A stretch of 64,000 bases of DNA, taken from NCBI RefSeq assembly GCF_036181745.1, contig NZ_CP108080.1, positions 5,335,501 through 5,399,500 on the forward strand, read 5' to 3'. The notes below the pieces were generated by a model, which ran no database searches, was not told the DNA's origin, and was given only the letters and a program-made list of their open reading frames with translations. The position numbers were made by a program, and so were the translations under genes. Below, piece after piece: positions 22,288 to 33,250 of this stretch. How positions within the stretch are numbered: position 1 is the first letter of the stretch; each line of letters starts with the position of its first letter. The stretch comes from Streptomyces sp. NBC_00259 (lineage in GTDB: Bacteria; Actinomycetota; Actinomycetes; Streptomycetales; Streptomycetaceae).

Positions 22288-23415
22288 GTGACCCCCGCAG
22301 AGCTCTCCCGTACCGTGCTGGGCGCCGTGCGCCGTGCGGTCGAGGAGGGCGCTCTGTCCGGTCCCGTACCCGAGCGGGTGAAGGTCGAGCGGTCCCGGCC
22401 CGGAGGGTCCGGGGACTACGCCACCAGCATCGCGCTCCGGCTGGCGGGGCCGGCCGGGCGGCAGGCCAGGGACGTGGCCGAGGTCCTGAAGGCGCGCATC
22501 ACCGACAGCCCCGGCATCGCCCGGGTCGAGATCACCGGCCCCGGCTTTCTGAACTTCACCCTCGGCGACGACTCCGCCGGCGCCCTCGTCCGTGCCGTAC
22601 GTGAGCAGGGCACGCGCTACGGATACGGCGACGGCCTCGCCGGGACGCGCGTCCGCTTCGCGCCCGCCGGCGAGTTGCGTGCTCGCGTCATCACCGACAC
22701 CGTCGTACGGCTGCTCATCGCCCAGGGGGCCGATGCCGCCGTCGCGCCGGGAGGCGAGGAGCGGATCACCGCCGTCCCCGCGCACGACGACGGACCGGGC
22801 CACGAGAAGCACGACGGACCGCACAACGACGGGCCGGACGACGACGGACTGTTCGCGCGCGTCGGCCGGGACGCCGCCCTGTGGGCCCTCCTCCGGCCCG
22901 CCGCCCACGACCGCCCCCTCACCGGCGACGGGCTTCTCGTACAGAACGAGGGCAACGCGCTCTTCCGGGTCCGATACGCCCACGCCCGCAGCCGCGCCCT
23001 GCTCCGCAACGCCGCGGATCTGGGGTTCACAGCCCGGATCGCCCCCGGCACGGACGGGATCGCCCCCGCGCCCGCCGGCCCCGACGCCGCGACCGCCGCG
23101 ACCGCCGCGACCAGCGCCGAGACCGTCCCCCCGACCGCCGCCCCCGCCGCCCCCGCGTCCGCTCTCCTCACCGCCCTCGGCGACCACCCCGCCGTCATCG
23201 AGTCCGCCGCCCGGCTGCGCGCCCCCGACCGGGTCGCCCGGCACCTCGAAGCCACCGCCGACGCCTTCCTCGGCTTCCAGCACACCGTGCTGCCCATGGG
23301 TGACGAGAAACCCTCGGCCACCCACCGTTCCCGGCTCGCCCTTGCCGAAGCCGCCGGGACGGTGCTGGCCGGTGGCCTGGCCCTGCTCGGCATCAGCGCA
23401 CCCGAACACCTGTAG
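22288..23415 (+). CDS. nrtL: ArgS-related anticodon-binding protein NrtL
   Basis: A 375-residue protein resembling arginyl-tRNA synthetase without its catalytic core. The N-terminus has the ArgRS additional-domain phrase ARVEITGPGFLNFTL near residues 70-90, and the C-terminal part has the DALR anticodon-binding features (RVRYAHARSRALLRNAADLG, later AVIESAARLRAPDRVARHL). HIGH and KMSKS signatures are absent, so it should not aminoacylate alone. Role unknown; the position beside tRNA-Arg and upstream of lysA is conserved in Streptomyces as I recall. GTG start at 22288 with TACGCT six bases upstream suggests a leaderless mRNA. It is 13 bp from lysA and likely co-transcribed. An Ala/Thr/Pro-rich linker occupies about residues 260-290. 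Confidence 0.85.
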   Translation: MTPAELSRTVLGAVRRAVEEGALSGPVPERVKVERSRPGGSGDYATSIALRLAGPAGRQARDVAEVLKARITDSPGIARVEITGPGFLNFTLGDDSAGALVRAVREQGTRYGYGDGLAGTRVRFAPAGELRARVITDTVVRLLIAQGADAAVAPGGEERITAVPAHDDGPGHEKHDGPHNDGPDDDGLFARVGRDAALWALLRPAAHDRPLTGDGLLVQNEGNALFRVRYAHARSRALLRNAADLGFTARIAPGTDGIAPAPAGPDAATAATAATSAETVPPTAAPAAPASALLTALGDHPAVIESAARLRAPDRVARHLEATADAFLGFQHTVLPMGDEKPSATHRSRLALAEAAGTVLAGGLALLGISAPEHL

Positions 23416-23428
23416 ATGTGAGAGAAGA

Positions 23429-24820
23429 ATGAGCCGTTCCGCACACCCCGCCGGGCCCCGCTACGCCGACGTCCTGCCCGAAGGGCACTACGCTGCTCCG
23501 CCGACCGACCTCAACGTGCTCGACGGGAAGGTCTGGTCCCGCACCGTGACCCGCAACGCCGACGGCGTCGTCACCGTCGGCGGTATCGAAGCCACCCGGC
23601 TGGCCGAGGAGTTCGGCACCCCCGCCTACTTCCTCGACGAAGCCGACTTCCGCGCCCGCTGCCGCGCCTGGGCCGACGCCTTCGGCAAGGACGCCGACGT
23701 CTTCTACGCGGGCAAGGCGTTCCTCTCCCGCGCCGTCGTGCGCTGGCTCCACGAGGAGGGGCTCAACCTCGACGTGTGCTCCGGCGGTGAGCTGGCCACC
23801 GCCCTCGAGGCCGGAATGCCCGCCGAGCGCATCGCCTTCCACGGGAACAACAAGTCCACCGAGGAGATCGAGAGGGCCGTACGGGCCGGCGTCGGACGCA
23901 TCGTCCTCGACTCCTTCCAGGAGATCGTCCGCGTCGCGCACACCGCCCAGTCCCTCGGCAGGCGCCAGCGCGTCCAGATCCGGGTCACCGTCGGCGTCGA
24001 GGCGCACACCCACGAGTTCATCGCCACCGCCCACGAGGACCAGAAGTTCGGCCTCGCGCTCGCCGGCGGCCAGGCGGCCGAGGCCGTACGGCGCGCCCTC
24101 CAGCTCGACGGTCTCGAACTCATCGGCATCCACTCGCACATCGGTTCGCAGATCTTCGACACGTCCGGCTTCGAGGTGGCCGCCCACCGGGTCGTCGGCC
24201 TGCTCAAGGAGGTCCGCGACGAGCACGGTGTCGAGCTGCCCGAGATCGACCTCGGCGGCGGCCTCGGCATCGCGTACACCTCCGACGACGACCCGCGTGA
24301 GCCGCACGAGATCGCCAAGGCGCTCGGCGAGATCGTCACCCGCGAGTGCGAGGCGGCAGGGCTGCGCACGCCGCGCATCTCCGTCGAGCCGGGGCGGGCC
24401 ATCGTCGGGCCCACCGCCTTCACGCTGTACGAGGTCGGCACGATCAAGCCGCTCGACGGGCTGCGTACGTACGTCAGCGTCGACGGCGGCATGTCCGACA
24501 ACATCCGCACGGCGCTCTACGACGCCGAGTACAGCGTGGCGCTCGTGTCGCGCGCGAGCGACGCCGAGCCGATGCTGGTGCGCGTCGTCGGCAAGCACTG
24601 CGAGAGCGGCGACATCGTCGTACGGGACGCCTTCCTGCCGGCCGATCTGGCGCCGGGCGACCTGATCGCGGTGCCGGCGACCGGCGCCTACTGCCGCTCG
24701 ATGGCCAGCAACTACAACCACGTACTCCGTCCGCCCGTCGTCGCCGTGCGCGACGGCGAGGCACGAGTGATCGTCCGGCGGGAGACGGAGGAAGATCTCC
24801 TGCGTCTCGATGTCGGCTGA
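23429..24820 (+). CDS. lysA: Diaminopimelate decarboxylase
   Basis: A 463-residue PLP enzyme (alanine racemase fold) that decarboxylates meso-diaminopimelate to L-lysine, the last step of lysine synthesis. The PLP-binding lysine is in FYAGKAFLSRAV near residue 95; HSHIGSQ near 238, GGGLGIAY near 278 and the active-site CESGD near 392 follow. ATG at 23429 after GAGAGAAG. It is 13 bp behind nrtL. A longer in-frame opening upstream is nrtL in another phase and was not used. Confidence 0.96.
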   Translation: MSRSAHPAGPRYADVLPEGHYAAPPTDLNVLDGKVWSRTVTRNADGVVTVGGIEATRLAEEFGTPAYFLDEADFRARCRAWADAFGKDADVFYAGKAFLSRAVVRWLHEEGLNLDVCSGGELATALEAGMPAERIAFHGNNKSTEEIERAVRAGVGRIVLDSFQEIVRVAHTAQSLGRRQRVQIRVTVGVEAHTHEFIATAHEDQKFGLALAGGQAAEAVRRALQLDGLELIGIHSHIGSQIFDTSGFEVAAHRVVGLLKEVRDEHGVELPEIDLGGGLGIAYTSDDDPREPHEIAKALGEIVTRECEAAGLRTPRISVEPGRAIVGPTAFTLYEVGTIKPLDGLRTYVSVDGGMSDNIRTALYDAEYSVALVSRASDAEPMLVRVVGKHCESGDIVVRDAFLPADLAPGDLIAVPATGAYCRSMASNYNHVLRPPVVAVRDGEARVIVRRETEEDLLRLDVG

Positions 24821-24917
24821 TGGAATATATGTCTCAGAATCCGGACAGGGGACGGAAACCCTCATCCGGTGAGTGAGACTGGTTCGCACCCTGCTTTATG
24901 AGAAACGAGGTCGGATG

Positions 24918-26207
24918 ATGCGTACGCGTCCGCTGAAGGTGGCGCTGCTGGGCTGTGGAGTGGTCGGCTCAGAGGTGGCGCGCATCATGACGACGCACGC
25001 CGACGACCTCGCCGCTCGGATCGGCGCCCCGGTGGAACTCGCCGGGGTCGCCGTCCGCCGCCCCTCCAAGGTCCGGGAGGGGATCCCGCAGGAGCTGATC
25101 ACCACCGACGCCAAGGCGCTCGTGGAGCGCGACGACCTCGATGTGGTCGTCGAGGTCATCGGTGGCATCGAGCCCGCCCGCACCCTGATCACCACCGCCT
25201 TCGAGCACGGCGCCTCCGTCGTCTCCGCCAACAAGGCGCTGCTCGCCGAGGACGGCGCGACGCTGTACGCAGCCGCCGAGAAACATGGCCGGGACCTGTA
25301 CTTCGAGGCCGCGGTCGCCGGCGCGATCCCGCTGATCAGGCCGCTGCGCGAGTCCCTCGCCGGCGACAAGGTCAACCGTGTCCTCGGCATCGTCAACGGC
25401 ACGACGAACTTCATCCTCGACAAGATGGACACCTCCGGAGCCGGCTACTCCGAGGCGCTCGACGAGGCCACCGCCCTCGGGTACGCCGAGGCCGACCCGA
25501 CCGCCGACGTCGAGGCGTTCGACGCCGCCGCCAAGGCCGCGATCCTCGCCGGTATCGCCTTCCACACCCGCGTACGCCTCGACGACGTCTACCGCGAGGG
25601 CATGACCGAGGTCACCGCCGCCGACTTCGCCTCCGCCAGGCAGATGGGCTGCACCATCAAGCTGCTGGCGATCTGTGAGCGGGCGGCGGACGGCAGGTCC
25701 GTCACGGCCCGCGTCCACCCCGCGATGATCCCGCTCAGCCACCCGCTGGCCTCCGTCCGCGAGGCGTACAACGCGGTCTTCGTCGAGGCCGAGGCGGCCG
25801 GGCGGCTGATGTTCTACGGCCCCGGCGCCGGCGGCGCGCCGACCGCCTCCGCGGTCCTCGGCGACCTGGTCGCCGTCTGCCGCAACAAGCTCGCCGAGGC
25901 CACCGGCCCCGGCGAGTCCGCGTACACCCAGCTGCCCGTGAGCTCCATGGGCGAGGTCGTGACGCGGTACCACATCAGCCTCGACGTGGCCGACAAGCCG
26001 GGCGTCCTCGCCCAGGTCGCGACGGTCTTCGCCGAGCACGGCGTATCGATCGACACGGTCCGCCAGACGGGCAAGGACGGCGAGGCATCGCTCGTCGTCG
26101 TCACCCACCGCGCGCCCGACGCCGCCCTGTCGGGGACCGTCGACGCGCTGCGCAAGCTCGACACCGTGCGCGGTGTCGCCAGCATCATGCGGGTTGAAGG
26201 AGAGTAA
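24918..26207 (+). CDS. hom: Homoserine dehydrogenase
   Basis: A 429-residue NAD(P)-dependent enzyme reducing aspartate semialdehyde to homoserine, the branch point to threonine and methionine. The Rossmann motif VALLGCGVVGSEV is at the N-terminus, the catalytic segment NGTTNFIL...GYAEADPTADVEAFDAA lies mid-protein, and a C-terminal ACT domain (YHISLDVADKPGVLAQVATV, about 355-429) is the likely site of threonine feedback. Two adjacent ATGs exist (24915, 24918); 24918 sits seven bases after GAGG. The 97-bp gap after lysA contains a possible 18-codon frame (24821-24877) with no attenuator-like codon run. thrC follows after 6 bp. Confidence 0.95.
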   Translation: MRTRPLKVALLGCGVVGSEVARIMTTHADDLAARIGAPVELAGVAVRRPSKVREGIPQELITTDAKALVERDDLDVVVEVIGGIEPARTLITTAFEHGASVVSANKALLAEDGATLYAAAEKHGRDLYFEAAVAGAIPLIRPLRESLAGDKVNRVLGIVNGTTNFILDKMDTSGAGYSEALDEATALGYAEADPTADVEAFDAAAKAAILAGIAFHTRVRLDDVYREGMTEVTAADFASARQMGCTIKLLAICERAADGRSVTARVHPAMIPLSHPLASVREAYNAVFVEAEAAGRLMFYGPGAGGAPTASAVLGDLVAVCRNKLAEATGPGESAYTQLPVSSMGEVVTRYHISLDVADKPGVLAQVATVFAEHGVSIDTVRQTGKDGEASLVVVTHRAPDAALSGTVDALRKLDTVRGVASIMRVEGE

Positions 26208-26213
26208 GGACCC

Positions 26214-27281
26214 ATGAGCACTCGCACCCACCAGTGGCGCGGCATCATCGAGGAGTACCGTGACCGGCTCCCGGTGACGGACACGACGCCGGTCGTCACG
26301 CTCGGCGAGGGCGGTACGCCGCTCGTTCTCGCCCAGTCCCTCTCCGAGGCCACCGGATGTGAGGTTCATCTCAAGGTCGAGGGCGCCAACCCGACCGGGT
26401 CCTTCAAGGACCGCGGGATGACGATGGCGATCACCAGGGCCAAGGAGGAGGGCGCGAAGGCCGTCATCTGCGCCTCCACGGGCAACACCTCGGCATCGGC
26501 CGCGGCGTACGGGGGCCGGGCCGGAATGGTCTGCGCCGTGCTGATCCCGCAGGGCAAGATCGCGATGGGCAAGCTGGGCCAGGCGCTGGTCCACGGAGCG
26601 AAGATCCTGCAGGTCGACGGCAACTTCGACGACTGCCTGGTGCTGGCCCGCGGTCTGTCCGAGAACTACCCTGTGGCGCTGGTCAATTCGGTCAACCCGG
26701 TCCGTATCGAGGGCCAGAAGACCGCGGCCTTCGAGATCGTCGACGCGCTCGGCGACGCGCCGGACATCCATGTGCTGCCCGTCGGCAACGCCGGCAACAT
26801 CACGGCGTACTGGAAGGGCTACAAGGAGTACGCGGCGGACGAGCTGTCCACCCGCACCCCGCGGATGTGGGGCTTCCAGGCCTCCGGCTCGGCGCCGATC
26901 GTCCGCGGCGAGGTCGTCAAGGACCCCTCGACCATCGCCACCGCGATCCGGATCGGCAACCCGGCGTCCTGGCAGTTCGCGCTCGCGGCCCGCGACGAGT
27001 CGGGCGGCTTCATCGACGAGGTGACCGACCGTCAGATCCTGCGCGCGTACAAGCTGTTGGCCTCGCGCGAGGGCGTCTTCGTGGAGCCCGCCTCCGCGGC
27101 CTCGGTGGCCGGCCTGCTGAAGGCCGCCGAAGAGGGCAAGGTCGACCCCGGCCAGAAGATCGTCTGCACGGTCACCGGCAACGGCCTCAAGGACCCGGAC
27201 TGGGCGGTCGCCGGAGCGCCCCAGCCGCTGACGGTCCCGGTGGACGCCGCGGCGGCGGCGGAGCGGCTCGGCCTGGCGTAA
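26214..27281 (+). CDS. thrC: Threonine synthase
   Basis: A 355-residue PLP enzyme converting O-phosphohomoserine to threonine. The PLP lysine is in NPTGSFKDRGMT near residue 62, the glycine-rich substrate loop in ASTGNTSASAAAY near 88, and the phosphate-binding VGNAGNI near 188. Length matches the short (type III, Bacillus/actinobacterial) form. ATG at 26214 after AAGGA, 6 bp after hom, so the two are in one operon. Confidence 0.96.
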   Translation: MSTRTHQWRGIIEEYRDRLPVTDTTPVVTLGEGGTPLVLAQSLSEATGCEVHLKVEGANPTGSFKDRGMTMAITRAKEEGAKAVICASTGNTSASAAAYGGRAGMVCAVLIPQGKIAMGKLGQALVHGAKILQVDGNFDDCLVLARGLSENYPVALVNSVNPVRIEGQKTAAFEIVDALGDAPDIHVLPVGNAGNITAYWKGYKEYAADELSTRTPRMWGFQASGSAPIVRGEVVKDPSTIATAIRIGNPASWQFALAARDESGGFIDEVTDRQILRAYKLLASREGVFVEPASAASVAGLLKAAEEGKVDPGQKIVCTVTGNGLKDPDWAVAGAPQPLTVPVDAAAAAERLGLA

Positions 27282-27592
27282 GCGGCATCCCGGGGCACCC
27301 CCGCCCAGGCAGGGGCGCCCCGGCCCATGCCCCCACAAGGCACCGCAAGCGGGAGCATGGGAAGAAGGCGACACGCATCGTGCGCCTCCCGTGCGCCCTA
27401 TGTCGCCGCAGAACCTTCCTTCGATAAGCTGTAGCGAACCCCGCCGCCGCATATGCCGCGGTCGTTGCCGTCACGGCCCGTGGGTCTTCGCACTTTCCCC
27501 TGCACCACGTCATCACCACCACGCCGATCAGACCCGATCACCACAGATCACAGAGATCAGCACGGATCAGAACCAAGGAGTGTCGTCGAGCG
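27282..27592. other. Intergenic region between thrC and thrB
   Basis: 310 bases without a gene. A GC-rich imperfect hairpin built from GGGGCACCCC and GGGGCGCCCC lies near 27294-27323 and might attenuate read-through. An AT-richer patch around 27420-27435 (TCGATAAGCTGTAGCG) may hold a thrB promoter. Neither is strong. Confidence 0.45.
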
Positions 27593-28510
27593 ATGGCCGG
27601 TCCCGCATTCCGCGCCGCCGCCGTCCGGGTGCGCGTGCCCGCCACCAGCGCCAATCTCGGGCCGGGCTTCGATGCCTTCGGCCTGTCGCTGGGGCTGTAC
27701 GACGACGTCGTCGTCCGGGTGGCGGACTCCGGGCTGCACGTCGACATCGCGGGTGAGGGCGCCGAGACGCTGCCCCGCGACGAGAGCCATCTGCTCGTAC
27801 GCTCGCTGCGCACGGCCTTCGACCTGCTCGGCGGGCAGCCGCGCGGTCTCGAGGTCGTCTGCGCCAACCGCATCCCGCACGGCCGCGGCCTCGGCTCCTC
27901 GTCGGCCGCCATCTGCGCCGGCATCATGGCCGCCCGCGCGGTGACCATAGGCGGCGACGCCCGGCTCGACGACGCGGCGCTGCTGGAGCTCGCCACCGAG
28001 ATCGAGGGGCATCCGGACAATGTCGCCGCCTGTCTGCTCGGCGGCTTCACCCTCGCCTGGACCGACGCCGGCGCGGCGCGCGCCATCAGGATGGACCCGT
28101 CGGACTCCATCGTTCCGGTGGTTTTCGTCCCCAGCAGCGCGGTGCTCACCGAGACCGCCCGCGGACTGCTGCCGCGCACGGTCCCGCACGTCGACGCCGC
28201 GGTCAACGCGGGCCGTGCCGCGCTGCTCGTCGAGGCCCTCACCAGGCGCCCCGAGCTGCTGCTTCCGGCCACCGAGGACCGACTCCACCAGGAATACCGC
28301 GCCCCGGCGATGCCGCAGAGCGTGGAACTGGTGAACCGACTGCGCGCGGACGGCGTCCCCGCGGTCATCTCCGGCGCGGGCCCCACGGTGCTCGCGCTGG
28401 CCGAGGACGGTGCGGCCGACAAGGTCGCACGGCTGGCAGGTGAGGGCTGGGCGGCGAACAGGCTGGCCCTCGACGCCGCGGGTGCGAGTGTTCTGCCGCT
28501 CGCCTCGTAG
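27593..28510 (+). CDS. thrB: Homoserine kinase
   Basis: A 305-residue GHMP-family kinase phosphorylating homoserine for ThrC. Motif 1 VRVPATSANLGPGFDAFG lies at residues 11-28, the ATP-binding loop IPHGRGLGSSSAA near 96-108, and motif 3 VPAVISGAGPTVLA near 255-268. The ATG at 27593 has AAGGAG about twelve bases upstream. It is separated from thrC by 311 bp, so it may have its own promoter while completing the hom-thrC-thrB set. Confidence 0.95.
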   Translation: MAGPAFRAAAVRVRVPATSANLGPGFDAFGLSLGLYDDVVVRVADSGLHVDIAGEGAETLPRDESHLLVRSLRTAFDLLGGQPRGLEVVCANRIPHGRGLGSSSAAICAGIMAARAVTIGGDARLDDAALLELATEIEGHPDNVAACLLGGFTLAWTDAGAARAIRMDPSDSIVPVVFVPSSAVLTETARGLLPRTVPHVDAAVNAGRAALLVEALTRRPELLLPATEDRLHQEYRAPAMPQSVELVNRLRADGVPAVISGAGPTVLALAEDGAADKVARLAGEGWAANRLALDAAGASVLPLAS

Positions 28511-28539
28511 CGACACGGGATTGCCGGTGAAGGAGAGGG

Positions 28540-28566
28540 GGAATGTTTGTTGGAGCCGGTAGTGTT
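28540..28566 (+). promoter_or_regulatory. Candidate sigma-R-type promoter upstream of rho
   Basis: GGAAT at 28540-28544 and GTT at 28564-28566 are separated by 19 bases, close to the disulfide-stress sigma-R consensus GGAAT-N18/19-GTT. TTAACC immediately follows. It would give a leader of roughly 330 nucleotides before the rho start. Confidence 0.4.
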
Positions 28567-28904
28567 AACCTCAAGTACGCAGCCCACATTCTTGTGGCGC
28601 GGTGCTTCGTGTCCCCTTCCGGGACCACCATTCTTCCGGGAGCCTCCCCAACTGCCTGAGCAGCCTGCCTGAGCAGTTTCGAGCACGCTCCGGAACCGGC
28701 ACGACACCCCTCGCTTTTCCCGAAGAGAGGGCCGAGCAGGGGGAACTCGGGCCGGGCCTTGCACGTACATCTCTTCCGCCGTACCCCGGCGGGACCACCG
28801 CCCCGGCTTCGGTCCACGATCCGAAAGATCAACAGACCGCCGTCGGACAGCACAACCGGTCGCCGAGCCAGAAGGCCGACGTCCGCTCCAGGGAAGGACC
28901 CTTC
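28567..28904 (+). other. Long 5' leader of rho
   Basis: No gene is supported between the likely promoter and the rho GTG. The stretch contains a direct repeat of CTGCCTGAGCAG (28652-28663 and 28665-28676). The rho frame itself stays open upstream to 28602, but only the GTG at 28905 has a good ribosome site. A long leader is consistent with the known autoregulation of rho in bacteria; I see no defined riboswitch. Confidence 0.5.
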
Positions 28905-30920
<2,016 letters not shown>

Positions 30921-30952
30921 CGTCGTATCAGTACGCAGTTCCGTACGGAGCG

Positions 30953-30987
30953 GACCGCCCCGTCACCCTTGAGGTGACGGGGCGGTC
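30953..30987 (+). terminator. Intrinsic terminator of rho
   Basis: A perfect 15-bp stem (GACCGCCCCGTCACC at 30953-30967, complement at 30973-30987) with a CTTGA loop is followed by TCGTTTT. It lies 32 bases past the rho stop. Confidence 0.9.
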
Positions 30988-31204
30988 TCGTTTTCACGGG
31001 ATCCCCACCCGTCGCTGGTCAACCACCAGTTGACGCACGTATCATCTGCGGATCGAGGTGGGGGGATTCCACTGCGCAGCACCAGCCGAGGCCGGGGGGT
31101 CTCTTGAGGCGTGCTGCCCACAAGGCCTGCAATGCCCCACCACTGCCAGAGATTCCTCCGGTGGGGCGGTCGCGCTCTGCCGGTTCAACCCGAGGGGTTA
31201 CCGA

Positions 31205-33025
31205 GTGCAGATACGCACGCGTGGTGGCCGGCACAAGCGCCGCATGACACTCGCACTTCCGGCTGTGGCCGCAGTCGTCGCGCTGGCCGGGGCCGGCTTC
31301 GCCTTCACCGGATCCGACTCCGCCGAGGCGGGCGAGGCGCCCACGATCAGCGTGGAGTCGCAGAAGCCGGCCGAGCCGTCGAAGAAGGAGCTTCGCAGCC
31401 GCGTGGCTCAGGCGATGAAGGCCGACGCGAGCAGCAAGAGGACGCTCGTCAAGCAGCCGCAGGCCGACGCCGCCAAGACCGCGCCGGGTGCGCGCATCAT
31501 CGGTGGTGCGGAGACCACGATCTCCCAGGCGCCCTGGATGGCACAGCTCTACTTCAGCGACAGCACCGGCGCCGGCTACTTCTGCGGCGGCGCCGTGATC
31601 GCTCCGACGAAGGTCCTCACCGCGGCGCACTGCGTCAAGGGCATCAAGTGGTACGAGACCGGCACCGTTGTGGTCGGCACCGACCACGTGCCCACCGTCA
31701 ACTCCGACGGCTCGGTGAACCTCCACGGCGGCGCGGAGCGCGGCGCCTACCGCCAGTGGAACCACCCGCAGTACAGCCCGTACACGATCGACAACGACGT
31801 GGCCGTCCTCACGCTGACGTCGCCGGTCCCGTCCACGGTCAAGCCGCTGCCGCTCGCGCAGCCCACCGACTCGGCGCTGTACGCGGCCGGACTCGACGGC
31901 AAGGTGTACGGCTGGGGCCGCACCAGCTCCACCGAGCCCAACAGTGCCTCGGACGTCCTGAAGGTCGCCGACGCCGACATGGTCTCGGACACCGACTGCG
32001 CCGCCGCCTACCCGGCGCCGACGGAGACCGCGGCGAAGTTCATCAATGGCCACATGGTCTGCGCCGGCGCCGCGCCCACGGGCGAGGACGCCACCACCGA
32101 GACCACCTGCAACGGTGACTCCGGCGGCCCGCTGGTCGTCGGCGGCAAGCTCGTCGGTGTCGTCTCGTGGGGCGACGTCGACTGCTCGGCCGCGGGCAAG
32201 TACGGCGTGTACGCGAAGGTCTCCACGTACTCCGCGCCGGTCCAGGCACGTGTCGACGACGCGAACTGGAACTACGACCACACGGCCGACGTGCTGGCCC
32301 GCCGTACGTCGGACAACACGCTGTTCGCCTGGACCTCGAAGGTCAGCTCGTACGCGCGCACCGAGAACCTCGGCAACTTCGCCGGCTACAACCTGGCGGT
32401 CCAGGCCGACCTCGACCGCGACGACTGGCAGGACCTGGTGGCCCGCGCGAGCAACGGCTACGTCTACTGGGACCACTTCGTTCCCGCGACCGAGCAGTGG
32501 GAGCGCAAGCTCCTCTCCACCGGCTGGGCCAAGAACAAGCAGCTCCTGATCCCCGGTGACCTCACCGGCGACGAGCTGCCCGACCTGCTCACCGTGAACT
32601 CCACCGGCTACCTGATCCTCTACCCGGGCAAGGGCAACGGCGGCTTCGCCGCCCCCGTCCAGGCCGGCGGCGGCTGGGGCCAGTACGGCGTGGTCCGCGG
32701 TCACGGTGACTTCACCAACGACGGCAAGCCCGACATCCTCGCCCGTGGCTCCGACGGTTCCACCTACCTCTACCGGGGCACCGGCAAGGTCGCGACCCCG
32801 TTCGAGGCCCGTCGGCTGGTCGGGAAGTTCACCCTCAGCAGCTTCACCGCGCTGGTCACCGTCGGTGACGTGAACAGCGACGGTCACGCCGACCTCCTGG
32901 TCCGTGACTCGACCGGAAAGCTGTGGCTCTACCCGGGCAACGGCAACAGCGCGGCGACCGGTGGGATCTTCGCCACACGCAAGGACTTCGGTGTCGGCTG
33001 GCAGGCGTACAACCTGTTCGGCTGA
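31205..33025 (+). CDS. Secreted trypsin-like serine protease with FG-GAP/VCBS repeats
   Basis: A 606-residue chymotrypsin-family (S1) protease. A basic N-terminus (QIRTRGGRHKRR) and hydrophobic segment to about residue 40 form a signal peptide, followed by a propeptide and the mature-start motif RIIGGAE. The triad is His in LTAAHC (about 141), Asp in TIDNDVAVL (about 198) and Ser in CNGDSGGP (about 305), with the S1-pocket region VSWGDVDCS. The C-terminal 240 residues carry four FG-GAP-like repeats (ADLDRDDWQDLV, GDLTGDELPDLL, GDFTNDGKPDIL, GDVNSDGHADLL), which usually bind Ca2+ and form a beta-propeller. GTG at 31205 after GAGGGG; the frame is open from 31058 but without a secretion signal there. 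Stands alone between terminators. Confidence 0.9.
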   Translation: MQIRTRGGRHKRRMTLALPAVAAVVALAGAGFAFTGSDSAEAGEAPTISVESQKPAEPSKKELRSRVAQAMKADASSKRTLVKQPQADAAKTAPGARIIGGAETTISQAPWMAQLYFSDSTGAGYFCGGAVIAPTKVLTAAHCVKGIKWYETGTVVVGTDHVPTVNSDGSVNLHGGAERGAYRQWNHPQYSPYTIDNDVAVLTLTSPVPSTVKPLPLAQPTDSALYAAGLDGKVYGWGRTSSTEPNSASDVLKVADADMVSDTDCAAAYPAPTETAAKFINGHMVCAGAAPTGEDATTETTCNGDSGGPLVVGGKLVGVVSWGDVDCSAAGKYGVYAKVSTYSAPVQARVDDANWNYDHTADVLARRTSDNTLFAWTSKVSSYARTENLGNFAGYNLAVQADLDRDDWQDLVARASNGYVYWDHFVPATEQWERKLLSTGWAKNKQLLIPGDLTGDELPDLLTVNSTGYLILYPGKGNGGFAAPVQAGGGWGQYGVVRGHGDFTNDGKPDILARGSDGSTYLYRGTGKVATPFEARRLVGKFTLSSFTALVTVGDVNSDGHADLLVRDSTGKLWLYPGNGNSAATGGIFATRKDFGVGWQAYNLFG

Positions 33026-33045
33026 CGCGGTCGAAAGTCGCAGGT

Positions 33046-33098
33046 GAAAAGGGGTCCGTGCCGACCGTGTCACACACGGTGGGTGCGGGCCTCTTCTC
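33046..33098 (+). terminator. Long imperfect hairpin after the protease gene
   Basis: Two 25-base arms (33046-33070 and 33074-33098) pair with a few mismatches around a CAC loop; the apical ACCGTGT/ACACGGT part is exact. It begins 20 bases after the stop codon and likely terminates transcription. Confidence 0.7.
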
Positions 33099-33250
33099 AT
33101 GCACTTCTCACGGACCTCTCATGACCTTGTGCAACCCTTCTTGCCCCTCGGCCGTCTCACTGGTGGCGTAACAAAGCTTGACAGGGTGGACAAACCGTGC
33201 CTGAACGTCATGGCCGGGGGGTAACGGGACCTACGAGGACTTGAGGAGTT

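Noticed and set aside
24821..24877. A leader peptide controlling hom
   Set aside because: The 18-codon frame lacks Thr/Ile/Met codon runs and no attenuator hairpins are apparent.
31058..31204. N-terminal extension of the trypsin-like protease
   Set aside because: It would place 49 residues before the signal peptide; the GTG at 31205 has a ribosome site and gives a normal signal sequence.
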